DNA of 64,000 nucleotides. Source: Pseudoduganella namucuonensis (GTDB taxonomy: Bacteria > Pseudomonadota > Gammaproteobacteria > Burkholderiales > Burkholderiaceae_D). The notes beneath the pieces are model-generated. The model was not told where the DNA came from, did not search any database, and worked only from the letters and a program-made list of their open reading frames with translations. The stretch covers positions 62,001 to 126,000 of the forward strand of contig NZ_FPBO01000019.1 in assembly GCF_900116645.1 (NCBI RefSeq), written 5' to 3'. The position numbers were made by a program, and so were the translations under genes. Below are positions 32,680 to 42,800 of this stretch, in pieces. Position 1 is the first letter of the stretch, and each line of letters opens with the position of its first letter.

Positions 32680-34848
32680 ATGACGGGATATAAACAGCAT
32701 CAATTCGCGCTACGCGGCCTGGGCGCCCTGCTCGTGCTGGGCGGCGCGCTGCAATCGGCCCACGCCGCGGACGCGCTGAACGGCAAGAGCCTGTACCTGA
32801 ACGGTCCGGCGTCCGGCGGCGCCAGCTGCGCCGGCTGCCACGGCGCCTCGCCGGCCAGCAACGTCAACGGCATCCTGCGCGCGGCGAACGCGCCCAGCGT
32901 CATCAGCGCCGCCTTCGCCGCCAACCGCGGCGGCATGGGCGCGCTGTTCAACGGCAAATTCTCGGCCGCCGAGATCGCCGACCTGGCCGCCTTCATCGGC
33001 GATCCCAACGTGACGGCGGCCCCCGCCGCCTCGCTCAGCCCGGCCAGCCTGAGTTTCAGCGGCACCACCGTCGGCCAGTCCGCCGGCGCGCTGAGCGCGA
33101 CCCTGTCCAACACCGGTTCCGCCGCGCTGACCATCGCCAGCATCGGCCTGTCCGGCGCCGCCAGCGCCGACTACAGCGTCAGCGGCGGCACCTGCGCCGC
33201 CGGCGGCTCCGTCGCGGCGGGCGCCAATTGCACCGTGCAAGTGACCTTCAAGCCCGCTTCCGCCGGCGCCCGCGCCGCCACCCTGACCATCGCCCACAAC
33301 GCCACCGGCGGCAGCAGCACGGTCAGCCTGAGCGGCACCGGCAACGCCGCCGCCCAGGCCACCATCGCCCTGTCGGCCACCAGCGTCAACTTCGGCGCCC
33401 TGCTCACCAACACCGCCTCCGCGCCGCAAACCGTCACCGTCAGCAACAGCGGCCAGGCCGCGCTGACCCTCGGCGCCATCACCCTGGGCGGCGCCAACAG
33501 CGGCATCTTCACGCTGGGCGGCAGCTGCTCCACGGCGGCGCCGGTGGCCGCCGGCGGCAACTGCACGCTGACCGTGCTGGCGACGCCGACGGCGGCGGGC
33601 GCGTTCTCCGGCAGCGTCACGCTGGCCTCGAACGCTTCCAACGGCAACGCCACCATCGGCCTGTCCGGCAGCGGCGCGGCCGCCGCCCCGGCCGTCGCGG
33701 CCAATCCCACCGCGCTGGCCTTCGGCGCGCAAACCGTGGGCGCGGCGGCCGTCACGCAAAACGTCACCTTGACCAACAGCGGCAACGTGGCGCTGAACAT
33801 CGCGTCCATCGCCGTCAGCGGCGCCTCCGGCGTCGCCATCGGCTCCGGCAACAGCTGCGGCGCCACGCTGGCCGTCAACGCCAACTGCACCGTGCCGGTG
33901 GTGTTCACCCCGGCCACCGCCGGCGACGTGGCCGCCACGCTGCTGGTGCGCTCCAACGCGGCCGACCTGCGGGTGGCGATCACCGGTTCCGGCACCACGG
34001 CGGCGGTGGCCAAGCCCGCGCTGTCCGACACCGGCGCCGTGAAATTCGCCGACACCCAGCTCGGCAAGAGCTCGGCCGCGCACAGCACCACGTTGCGCAA
34101 CGACGGCAGCGCCGCGCTGAAAATCGCCACGCTGACCCTGGGCGGCGCCAACGCCGGCGACTTCACGCTGGGCGGCAGTTGCGCCGTCAACGGCACGCTG
34201 AGCCCCGCGGCCAGCTGCACCGTGGACAGCGTCTTCAAGCCCACCGCGGCCGGCGCCCGTAGCGCCGACCTGGTGCTGGTGACGGACGGCGGCGCGCAGT
34301 TCACGCTGGGCCTGGGCGGCAACGGCGTGGCCGTGCCGGCCGGCGCCGCGCTGACCGTGAACCCGCAGTCCTTCGACTTCGGCGCCGCCACCGTGGGCGG
34401 CACCGCGCCCACCAAGCGCTTCGCGCTGACCAACAGCGGCAGCGCCGCCGTCACGCTGTCCGGCGCCGTCTACACCGGCCCGTTCGCCACCGTGGCCGAC
34501 GCCACCGGCTGCGCGGCCATGCCGTTCACCCTGCAACCCGGCGCGTCCTGCGAACTGGTGGTGCGCTACACCCCCGCCACCGCTGGCGCCAGCAGCGGCA
34601 GCGTGCAGATCCAGGGCGACGGCGGCGCCAGCTGGACCGTGTCCCTGGCCGGCCAGGCCAGCGCCGCGCCGGCCGTCACCGGCCCCACCCAACCGCAGAA
34701 CAGCGGTGGCGGCGGCTGCTCCGCCGTGCGCGACGGCAGCGACCCGATGCTGGCCCTGCTGGTGCTGATGTCCCTGGGTGTGCTCGGCTGGCGCCGCGCC
34801 ACCCGCGCCACCGGCGCCACTCAACCATCGAACAAGGAGGCCGCATGA
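32680..34848 (+). CDS. Cytochrome c / choice-of-anchor D repeat protein with JDVT-CTERM sorting tail
   Basis: Exported protein of 722 residues. After a signal peptide, a cytochrome c-like domain (about 27-110) carries one heme site, CAGCH at 50-54, and a possible axial Met in RGGMGALFNGKFS. Five immunoglobulin-like choice-of-anchor D (ASH-type) repeats of about 105-110 residues follow, each with a pattern such as VSFGxxxVG, NxGxxxL and a Cys pair. The tail has GGGGCSAVRDGSDPML with Cys680, a hydrophobic helix (LALLVLMSLGVLGW) and RRATRA, matching the JDVT-CTERM form. GGAG precedes the ATG at 32680. Probably the single substrate of the upstream protease. Confidence 0.85.
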   Translation: MTGYKQHQFALRGLGALLVLGGALQSAHAADALNGKSLYLNGPASGGASCAGCHGASPASNVNGILRAANAPSVISAAFAANRGGMGALFNGKFSAAEIADLAAFIGDPNVTAAPAASLSPASLSFSGTTVGQSAGALSATLSNTGSAALTIASIGLSGAASADYSVSGGTCAAGGSVAAGANCTVQVTFKPASAGARAATLTIAHNATGGSSTVSLSGTGNAAAQATIALSATSVNFGALLTNTASAPQTVTVSNSGQAALTLGAITLGGANSGIFTLGGSCSTAAPVAAGGNCTLTVLATPTAAGAFSGSVTLASNASNGNATIGLSGSGAAAAPAVAANPTALAFGAQTVGAAAVTQNVTLTNSGNVALNIASIAVSGASGVAIGSGNSCGATLAVNANCTVPVVFTPATAGDVAATLLVRSNAADLRVAITGSGTTAAVAKPALSDTGAVKFADTQLGKSSAAHSTTLRNDGSAALKIATLTLGGANAGDFTLGGSCAVNGTLSPAASCTVDSVFKPTAAGARSADLVLVTDGGAQFTLGLGGNGVAVPAGAALTVNPQSFDFGAATVGGTAPTKRFALTNSGSAAVTLSGAVYTGPFATVADATGCAAMPFTLQPGASCELVVRYTPATAGASSGSVQIQGDGGASWTVSLAGQASAAPAVTGPTQPQNSGGGGCSAVRDGSDPMLALLVLMSLGVLGWRRATRATGATQPSNKEAA

Positions 34849-35357
34849 AAATCATCACTTCCACAACCGCAGCCATCGCCCTGGCGCTGGCGCAGGCCGC
34901 CGCCATCGGCGGCGCCCACGCCGCGCTGACGCCGGGCCAGCCCGCGCCGGCCTTCGAACTGGCCGGCACCGACGGCGCGGTCCGGCTGGACAAGTTCAAG
35001 GGCAAGCTGGTGTACCTGGACTTCTGGGCCTCCTGGTGCGGCCCGTGCCGCCACTCCTTCCCGTGGATGAACGAGATGCAGGCCAAGTACGGCGCCCAGG
35101 GCCTGCAAGTGATCGGCGTGAACCTGGACGCCAAGAGCGACGACGCGCGCGGCTTCCTGGCCACCAACCCGGCCCGCTTCGTGATCGCCTTCGACCCGGC
35201 CGGCGCGTCGCCACGCACCTACGGCATCAAGGGCATGCCGAGCAGCGTGCTGATCGGCCCGGACGGCAAGGTGCTGTTCGAGCACAGCGGCTTCCGCCCG
35301 GCCGACCGCGCCGAGCTGGAAGTCAAGATCAAGAACGCGCTGGGAGCGAAGCAATGA
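34845..35357 (+). CDS. TlpA-like periplasmic thiol-disulfide oxidoreductase
   Basis: Thioredoxin-fold protein of 170 residues. A signal peptide (about 1-27) is followed by the redox site WASWCGPC (Cys65, Cys68) and the cis-Pro loop KGMPSSVLI. Its ATG overlaps the stop of the JDVT-CTERM protein (ATGA), and its own stop overlaps the DUF4266 start, so translation is coupled. It probably reduces disulfides or apocytochrome Cys in the periplasm, using electrons from the DsbD encoded three genes on. The JDVT-CTERM protein, with a CxxCH site and many Cys pairs, is the obvious client. Confidence 0.92.
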   Translation: MKIITSTTAAIALALAQAAAIGGAHAALTPGQPAPAFELAGTDGAVRLDKFKGKLVYLDFWASWCGPCRHSFPWMNEMQAKYGAQGLQVIGVNLDAKSDDARGFLATNPARFVIAFDPAGASPRTYGIKGMPSSVLIGPDGKVLFEHSGFRPADRAELEVKIKNALGAKQ

Positions 35358-35605
35358 CGCCCCGCACGCACCGGAGGCTCGCCACGCTGGCGCGCCTGGC
35401 GGCGCTTGCGGCCATCGCCTGGGGCGCCGCCGGCTGCGGCGCCATCAAGCCGGTGCAGGCCTGGGAAAAAGGCCACCTGGCGCGCCCCGAAATGCTGATG
35501 GAGGGCGACCTGCTGGAGGGCCGCTACGACGAACACATCTACGCCAGCCGCGAGGCCGCCTCCGGCGGCAGCGGTGTCGGCGGCGGCGGCTGCGGCTGCA
35601 ATTGA
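35354..35605 (+). CDS. DUF4266 small lipoprotein
   Basis: Lipoprotein of 83 residues. The signal ends in WGAAGCGAIKPV, a lipobox-like site with Cys28. The mature part contains the DUF4266 pattern VQAWEKGHLARPEM and DEHIYASREAASGG, and ends in GGGGCGCN with two more Cys. The ATG overlaps the TlpA stop. DUF4266 and DUF3570 proteins with a TlpA thioredoxin are a recurrent neighbourhood; the shared function is unknown. Confidence 0.85.
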   Translation: MTPRTHRRLATLARLAALAAIAWGAAGCGAIKPVQAWEKGHLARPEMLMEGDLLEGRYDEHIYASREAASGGSGVGGGGCGCN

Positions 35606-35616
35606 CGAGGACACGC

Positions 35617-36810
35617 ATGCATACAGACTTCCCCCCAACCCCGGCCGGCCCGTCCGAGGCCGGGCCATCCCAGGCCGCGCCGCAGCTGGGCAACGCCATC
35701 CTGGCGGCGGCCCTGCTGCTGCCAGGCCTGGGCGCCGTGAACGCGGTCCACGCCGAGGAGGCGCCGGAACGCGCCACCCTCAGCGTCAAATACCTGAGCT
35801 ACGAAGAAAGCCAGTCCAGCATGGACCGCATCCGCGTGCGCGCGCCGTCGGTGGCGCTGACCACGCCGGTGGCCGGCGTCTGGTCGGTGGCCGCCTCGCT
35901 GACGGCCGACGACGTGTCCGGCGCCTCGCCGCGCTACCACACGGCGGTGTCGGGCGCCTCGCGCATGAGCGACGACCGCGGCGCCGGCGACGTGGCGGTG
36001 ACCCGCTACTTCCCGCGCGGCAGCGTCACCGTGGGCGCGGCCTACTCCACCGAGCACGATTACAAGTCGCGCGCCTTGTCGCTGCAGGGCACGATGTCCA
36101 GCGAGGACAAGAACACCAGCTGGTCGTTCGGCGTGGGCGGCTCGGACGACGCGATCGACCCGGTCAACCTGGTCGTCGCCGGCGAGTCGCGCCAGACCGT
36201 CAACCTGATGGCGGGCGTGACGCAGGTGATGGGCCCGCGCGACCTGGCGCAGCTGACCTTGACGCACAGCCGCGGCCACGGCTACTACTCGGACCCGTAC
36301 AAGGCCTTCGACAACCGCCCGCGCCAGCGCAACCAGAGCACCCTGCTGGCGCGCTGGAACCACCACCACGAGGACGGCGGCGGGACCAGCCGGCTGAGCT
36401 ACCGCTACTACAGCGACAACTTCGGCATCCGCGCGCACACGCTGGGCGCGGAATACGTGCAGCCGCTGGCGCAGGGCTGGAGGGTGACGCCTTCCGTGCG
36501 CCTGTACACGCAGCGCGCCGCCAGCTTCTATTACGACCCGGTGTACGACGGGCGGCTGGGCGAGCCCTTCCCGCCCGGCTACGTGTTCGGCACCACCGCC
36601 TTTTCCTCCGCCGACCAGCGCCTGTCCGGCTTCGGCGCGGTCACGCTGGGCTTGAAAGTGGCCAAGCAGCTGAACCGCGACTGGTCGGTGGACCTGAAGC
36701 TAGAGGCCTACCAGCAGCGCGGCTCCTGGCGCGCCTTCGGCGGCGGCAGTCCCGGCCTGGAGCCGCTGCGCGCGCGGGGCATCCAGCTCGGAGTCACGCG
36801 GCAATGGTAG
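35617..36810 (+). CDS. DUF3570 outer-membrane beta-barrel protein
   Basis: Protein of 397 residues with an N-terminal export segment (AILAAALLLPGLGAVNAVHA) and a mature start KYLSYEESQSSMDRIRV-like, the usual DUF3570 onset. Long amphipathic strands and aromatic girdles follow, ending GIQLGVTRQW with a terminal aromatic residue, as in outer-membrane barrels. The ATG at 35617 has GAGGA in front; an in-frame TTG at 35602 is less likely. The N-terminal 25 residues before the hydrophobic stretch are unusually long and Pro-rich for a signal peptide. It follows the DUF4266 gene by 11 bp. Confidence 0.88.
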   Translation: MHTDFPPTPAGPSEAGPSQAAPQLGNAILAAALLLPGLGAVNAVHAEEAPERATLSVKYLSYEESQSSMDRIRVRAPSVALTTPVAGVWSVAASLTADDVSGASPRYHTAVSGASRMSDDRGAGDVAVTRYFPRGSVTVGAAYSTEHDYKSRALSLQGTMSSEDKNTSWSFGVGGSDDAIDPVNLVVAGESRQTVNLMAGVTQVMGPRDLAQLTLTHSRGHGYYSDPYKAFDNRPRQRNQSTLLARWNHHHEDGGGTSRLSYRYYSDNFGIRAHTLGAEYVQPLAQGWRVTPSVRLYTQRAASFYYDPVYDGRLGEPFPPGYVFGTTAFSSADQRLSGFGAVTLGLKVAKQLNRDWSVDLKLEAYQQRGSWRAFGGGSPGLEPLRARGIQLGVTRQW

Positions 36811-36844
36811 CGCCCCCGTCCCAACCCCTTACCTGGAGAATCGA

Positions 36845-38740
36845 ATGCAAGCTGCACGCATGCTGAACTGGTTGCTGGCGCTGTGCGCCGCCATGGTCCT
36901 GCTGGCGGCCGCCGGCTGGGCCAGCGCGGCCGCCGCCGACGACTTCCTTCCGCCCGAGCAGGCCTTCCACCTGCGCGCCGAGGTGCGCGCCGACCGCACC
37001 GTGGCGCTGCACTGGACCATCGCGCCGGAGTATCACCTGTACCGCGAAAGGCTGTCCTTCAAGGGCAGCGGCCTGGCGGGCCAGCCGTCCCTGCCGGCCG
37101 GCGTCCGCAAGTTCGACGAGAACTTCAACAAGGAGATGGAAACCTACGCCGGCAAGCTGGAAGTGACGCTGCCGATGCCGGTGGACGCCAGCGCGCCATT
37201 CACGCTGCGCGTGGGCTACCAGGGCTGCGCCGACGCGGGACTGTGCTACCCGCCGATGGAACTGGCCTACCAGGTGGACCCGTCGCGGCCCGGCGTCCTC
37301 GTGGCGCAGGCGTTGGATGCCGGGGCGGCCGGCTTCGGCGCGGGCGCCGCCGCGAACACCGCCTCGCTCCCTCCGGCTGGATCCGGCGGCGACCGCGTGG
37401 GCGCCGCAGGGACCACCGCTCCCGAGGACGACAGCTCGCTGGCCCAGCGCACGCTGCAAAGCGGCAGCCTGTGGCGCATCGGCGGCGCCTTCCTCGTGTT
37501 CGGCCTGCTGCTCTCGTTCACGCCCTGCGTGCTGCCGATGGTGCCCATCCTGTCCTCGATCATCGTCGGCGAGGGCTCGGTGTCGCGCGGACGCGGCCTG
37601 CTGCTGGCGGTGGCCTATTGCCTCGGCATGGCGCTGGTCTACACCGCGCTGGGCGTGGGCGCCGGGCTGGCCGGCGAGGGCCTGGCCGGCGCGCTGCAAA
37701 AACCCTGGGTGCTGCTGACCTTCGGCGCGCTGCTGGTGGGCATGGCGCTGTCCATGTTCGACGTCTACCAGTTGCAGCTGCCCAGCTCCATGCAATCGCG
37801 CCTGGGTGAAAGCAGCGGCAAGCTGCGCGGCGGGCGCTTCCTCGGCGTGTTCGCCATGGGCGCGCTGTCGGCGCTGATCGTCGGCCCCTGCGTGGCCGGG
37901 CCGCTGGCCGGCGCCCTGCTCTACATCAGCCAGACCGGCAACGCCTGGACCGGCGGCTGGGCCCTGTTCTCCATGGCCTGCGGCATGAGTGTGCCGCTGC
38001 TGCTGACCGGCCTGTCCGCCGGCAGCCTGCTGCCGCGCGCCGGCGCCTGGATGAACGGCGTGAAAAAGGTGTTCGGCCTGCTGCTGATCGCGGTGGCCGT
38101 GTGGATGGTGTCGCCGGTGTTCCCGGTCCCCGTGATGATGGTGCTGTGGGGCGGCCTGGCCATCCTGTGCGCCGTGTTCCTGCACGTGGGCCAGCCGCTG
38201 CCCTCCGGCAGCAAGCCCGGGACCTACGCCGCCAGGGCGCTCGGCCTGCTGTTCCTGGTGGCCGGCCTGGCCGAGCTGGTGGGCGCCGCCAGCGCCGGCC
38301 GCGACGTGCTGCAGCCGCTGGCCCACCTGCGCGGCGGCGGCGGCACGGCCGGCGCCGTGGCGGCCGAAGGCCACGCCGAGCCGCGCTTCACCCGCATCCG
38401 CAACGTGGCCGAGCTGGAAGCGGTGCTGGCCGCCGGCGGCCCGCCCGTGATGCTCGACTTCTACGCCGACTGGTGCGTCGCCTGCAAGGAGATGGAGCGC
38501 ATGACCTTCTCCAAGCCGGCCGTCAGCGCCGAGATGAGGAAGATGCGCCTGATCCAGGTCGACGTCACCGCCAACAACGCCGACGACCGCGCCCTGATGA
38601 AGAAATTCAGCCTCTTCGGGCCGCCCGGCATCATCCTGTTCGACGGCTCGGGCAAGGAAATACCGCAGGGCCGCCTGATCGGCTACGTGCCGCCCGAGCC
38701 CTTCGTGCAGCACCTGCAGCGCGCCCAAAGCCCTGGTTGA
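36845..38740 (+). CDS. dsbD: Protein-disulfide reductase DsbD
   Basis: Three-domain electron-transfer protein of 631 residues. The N-terminal periplasmic domain (about 33-150) has the redox pair GYQGCADAGLCYPP. The membrane domain with about eight helices carries the conserved FTPCVLPMVP and GPCVAGPLAG Cys residues. The C-terminal thioredoxin-like domain has DWCVACKE near residue 544. It moves electrons from cytoplasmic thioredoxin to periplasmic partners. GGAGA precedes the ATG. It follows the TlpA, DUF4266 and DUF3570 genes and precedes thioredoxin reductase, so the locus contains most of a thiol-reduction chain. Confidence 0.95.
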   Translation: MQAARMLNWLLALCAAMVLLAAAGWASAAAADDFLPPEQAFHLRAEVRADRTVALHWTIAPEYHLYRERLSFKGSGLAGQPSLPAGVRKFDENFNKEMETYAGKLEVTLPMPVDASAPFTLRVGYQGCADAGLCYPPMELAYQVDPSRPGVLVAQALDAGAAGFGAGAAANTASLPPAGSGGDRVGAAGTTAPEDDSSLAQRTLQSGSLWRIGGAFLVFGLLLSFTPCVLPMVPILSSIIVGEGSVSRGRGLLLAVAYCLGMALVYTALGVGAGLAGEGLAGALQKPWVLLTFGALLVGMALSMFDVYQLQLPSSMQSRLGESSGKLRGGRFLGVFAMGALSALIVGPCVAGPLAGALLYISQTGNAWTGGWALFSMACGMSVPLLLTGLSAGSLLPRAGAWMNGVKKVFGLLLIAVAVWMVSPVFPVPVMMVLWGGLAILCAVFLHVGQPLPSGSKPGTYAARALGLLFLVAGLAELVGAASAGRDVLQPLAHLRGGGGTAGAVAAEGHAEPRFTRIRNVAELEAVLAAGGPPVMLDFYADWCVACKEMERMTFSKPAVSAEMRKMRLIQVDVTANNADDRALMKKFSLFGPPGIILFDGSGKEIPQGRLIGYVPPEPFVQHLQRAQSPG

Positions 38741-38768
38741 GCCACCCCACTTCGAGAAACGGATAACC

Positions 38769-39716
38769 ATGCAAGCAACGAAACACGCCCGCGTCCTGAT
38801 ACTGGGCTCGGGCCCGGCCGGCTACAGCGCCGCCATCTACGCCGCGCGCGCCAATCTCAACCCGGTGCTGGTGACCGGCGTGGAGCAAGGCGGCCAGCTG
38901 ATGACCACCACCGACGTCGAGAACTGGCCGGCCGACCCCATGGGCGTGCAGGGCCCGGACCTGATGCTGCGCTTCCTGCAGCACGCCAAGCGCTTCAACA
39001 CGGAGATCGTGTTCGACCAGATCCACACGGCCAAGCTGGATGAAAAGCCGATCCGCCTGATCGGCGACGGCGGCGAATACACCTGCGACGCGCTGATCAT
39101 CGCCACCGGCGCCTCCGCCCAGTACCTGGGCCTGCCGTCCGAGCAGGCCTACATGGGCCGGGGCGTGTCGGCCTGCGCCACATGCGACGGCTTCTTCTAC
39201 CGCAAGCGCGAGGTGGCCGTGGTCGGCGGCGGCAATTCCGCCGTCGAGGAGGCGCTGTACCTGTCGAACATCGCCAGCAAGGTCACGCTGGTGCACCGGC
39301 GCGACAAGTTCCGCGCCGAGGCCATCCTGATCGACCGCCTGATGGCCAAGGTCGCCGAGGGCAAGATCGAGCTGAAACTGAACCACACGCTGCACGAGGT
39401 GACGGGCGACGAGGGCGGCGTGACCGGCGTGACCCTGGCCGCCACCGCCGGCGGCGCGCTCACCGAGGTGGCGGTGCACGGCCTGTTCATCGCCATCGGC
39501 CACAAGCCGAACACCGGCATCTTCGAGGGCCAGCTGGACATGCACAACGGCTACATCAAGACCAAAACGGGCACCGAGGGCATGGCCACCGCCACCTCCG
39601 CGCCGGGCGTGTTCGCCGCCGGCGACGTGCAGGACCACGTCTACCGCCAGGCCATCACCAGCGCCGGCACCGGCTGCATGGCGGCGCTGGACGCGCAGCG
39701 CTATCTAGAGCAGTAA
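38769..39716 (+). CDS. trxB: Thioredoxin reductase
   Basis: NADPH-dependent flavoenzyme of 315 residues, the normal TrxB length. It has the FAD motif ILGSGPAGYSAAIYAARA, the redox-active CATC (Cys136, Cys139) in SACATCDGFFYR, the NADPH motif VVGGGNSAVEEAL, and the C-terminal FAD motif APGVFAAGDVQD. It keeps cytoplasmic thioredoxin reduced and so feeds DsbD, whose gene ends 28 bp upstream. It may share that operon's transcript. Confidence 0.96.
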   Translation: MQATKHARVLILGSGPAGYSAAIYAARANLNPVLVTGVEQGGQLMTTTDVENWPADPMGVQGPDLMLRFLQHAKRFNTEIVFDQIHTAKLDEKPIRLIGDGGEYTCDALIIATGASAQYLGLPSEQAYMGRGVSACATCDGFFYRKREVAVVGGGNSAVEEALYLSNIASKVTLVHRRDKFRAEAILIDRLMAKVAEGKIELKLNHTLHEVTGDEGGVTGVTLAATAGGALTEVAVHGLFIAIGHKPNTGIFEGQLDMHNGYIKTKTGTEGMATATSAPGVFAAGDVQDHVYRQAITSAGTGCMAALDAQRYLEQ

Positions 39717-39865
39717 GACCCGCCCCCCTTCGAGCAGACTTCCATCCCGCAAGTAAGTCAAACCGTTTCGCACGTCAGCGCGACAACTATGGCGGCATCG
39801 CGCGGATGCCGGTAGACTTGACCATCCGCATGTTTGCGGCGGCACGCGACTGAGGGGGGCGGCCA

Positions 39866-42800
39866 TTGGACAACGACACCGGCTTTCAAGAACGGACGGC
39901 GGACCAAGCGCAATCCGGCCCGGACGACGCCGTGCTGTATCACACCGAACGCACGCTGGTGTGGCGCCGCCCGGCGGCCGGCGGCGGCGGCGGCTTGGTC
40001 TTCAAGCAGCCGCTGGGCCCGGACGCCGAAACCAGGCTGCGGCATGAAACCCGCATGCTGGAACGGCTGGCCGCCGTGGAGGGGGTGCCGCGCCTGGCGT
40101 CCGAGGCGTCCGATGAGGCCATGCCGGGCGCCATCGCGCTGCGGGACGCCGGCGGCGAGTCCCTGGCCGCCGCGCTGGCCGCCGGGCCGCTGTCCCTGCC
40201 CGCCCTGCTGGACCTGGCGCCGCGGCTGGCCCGCATCGTGGCCGCCGTGCACAAGGCCGGCGTGCTGCACAAGGACATCAACCCCGCCAACATCGTGCTG
40301 GCCGGACCCGACCAGCTACCGCTGCTGATCGACTACGACCTGGCCACCACCTTCGCCGAGGAACTGCCGGCCTTCACCCACCACGACGAGATCACCGGCA
40401 CCCTGGCCTACCTGGCGCCCGAGCAGACCGGCCGCACCGGCCGCCCGGTTGACCAGCGCGCCGACCTGTACGCGCTGGGCGCCACGCTGTACCAGGCGGC
40501 CACCGGCTTCCCGCCCTTCGGCGACGACGATCCGCTGCGGCTGATCCACGCCCACCTGGCGCTGGCGCCGGAGCCTCCTGTGGCGCGCGCGCCACATCTG
40601 CCGCAGGCGCTGTCGGACCTGATCCTGCGCCTGCTGGAGAAGGAGCCGGACCGGCGCTACCAGAGCGCCGAGGGCCTGCTCCACGACCTGGCGCGCCTGG
40701 CCGCCGGCGCCCCGCCGTTCGCGCTGGGCGAGAACGATTTCCCGAGACGGCTGGCGCCGCCGTCGCGCCTGGCCGGGCGCGAGCGCGAGACGGCCGAACT
40801 GGGGGCGGCCTTCGGGCGCGCGCGCGACGGCGGCCTGCGCGGCATCCTGGTCGCCGGCGCGCCCGGGGTGGGCAAGACTGCGCTGATCAATGAACTGCGC
40901 GCCATCGCCACGGTGAACCAGGGCTGGTTCGTGTCCGGCAAGTTCGACCAGTACCAGCCCGGAGCCGACCCGGCCGGCATGCAGGCCCTGCGCGCGCTGG
41001 GCCGCCTGCTGCTGGCGGAACCCGAGGCGGCCCTGGCCGCGCAGCGCGAACGCATGCTGGCCGGGCTCGGGCCGCTGGCCGGCCTGGTCACGGCGCTGCT
41101 GCCGGAGTTCGCCATCCTGCTCGGCGAGCACGCCGGCGCCTGCCACGCCGATCCTGCCGAGGGCGACGCCCAGCTGCACCTGGCGCTGCTGGACGTGCTG
41201 CGCGCCGTGGTGACGCCCGAGCGTCCGCTGGTGATGGTGCTGGACGACCTGCAATGGGCGGGACAGCCCTCGATCCGTTTCCTCGACCTGCTGCTGACCG
41301 ACGAGGCGCTGCGCGGCCTGCTGCTGGTGGGCGCCTACCGCGACGCCGAGGTCGGCCCCAACCATCCGCTGACGGCCATGCTGCCGCGCTGGGAGCGGCT
41401 GGGCGTGGCGCCGACGCTGCTGCGGCTGGAGAACCTGGCGCCGGCCTGCGTCGGCGAGCTGCTGGCCGGGATGCTGCGCCTGCCCGCCGCCGCCGCCGCC
41501 GGCCTGGCGCGGGTGCTGGCGCCGCACACCGGCGGCAATCCCTACGACACGGTGGAACTGGTCAACGCGCTGCGGCGCGAGGGCGTGCTGGCGCTGGGCG
41601 CCCAAGGCTGGACCTGGGACCCGGAGGCGATCCGTCATTACGTGGGACCGGGCGGCGTGCTGGCCTCGCTGACGTCGCGCATCGGCGCCCTGCCCGCCCC
41701 CTCCGCGCGGCTGCTCGAGATCATGGCGTGCCTGGGCGGCGAGGTGGCCCCGGCGCTGCTGTGCGCCGCCAGCGGCGTGGCGCCGGCCGCGCTGGAGGAG
41801 CAGCTGGCCCCCGCCCTGGAGGACGGCCTGCTGCAGTGGGATATGGACGGCGCGCAGCGCGGCGGCCTGCGCTTCCGCCACGACCGGGTGCAGCAGGCGG
41901 CGTACGAACGGCTGGAGCCGGACGCGCTGTGCGCCCTGCACATGGCGCTGGCGCGCCGGCTGGCGCCGCCGCCCGGCCGGGAATCGGACCATGACCTCGA
42001 ACGGGAACCCGGCCAGGAGTCCGTCCGGGAATCAGTCCGCGACACCGGCCACCGCCACACGGCGGCGGCCCAGTACCTGGCCTGCCTGGCGCGCTTGCGG
42101 GCGCCGGACGAATGCGGCCGCGTCGTCGGCCTGTTCATGGAGGCCGCCGCGCACGCGCGCCAGATCACCGCCCACACCACGGCCGAACGCTATCTGGCCG
42201 CCGCGCTGGACCTGGCGCGGCGGCCGGGCTGCCCCGCCGACGACGCGCGGCGGCTGGCGCTGGAGCAGGAGCGGCACGCCGTGCTGTACCAGCTGGGCCG
42301 GCTGGACGAGGCCGACGAGGCCTATCGGCGCATCGCCGCCACCTGCGCGGACCCGCTGCGGCTGGCCGAGTCGGCGGGGATCCAGATCGGCAGCCTGATG
42401 CACCGCAACCGCGAGCGCGCCGCGCTGGACCTGGGCTTCCCGCTGCTGCGCCAGCTGGGCATGGCGCTGCCCGAGCGCGGGCTGGCCGCCGAACTGCCGC
42501 GACACCTGGACACCTTCTACCGCTGGTTCCGCGAGCGCGACCTGGCGGCCGACCTGGCGCGCCCCGAGGTGCGCGAGCCGCGCCTGCTGGCGCGCATGCG
42601 CCTGGCGCGGCAGCTGATCCCGCCGGCGCTGTTCGTCGATCCGGACGCGCTGGCCTGGCTGGTGCTGGAGGGCCAGCGCAGCTGGGCCGAGCACGGCCCC
42701 AGCCCGGAGCTGATGTTCCGCCTGGCGCACGCCGGCATCCTGACGATGGCGGTGCGCGAGGACTACCGCACCGGCTACATCACCGCGCAACACCTGCTGG

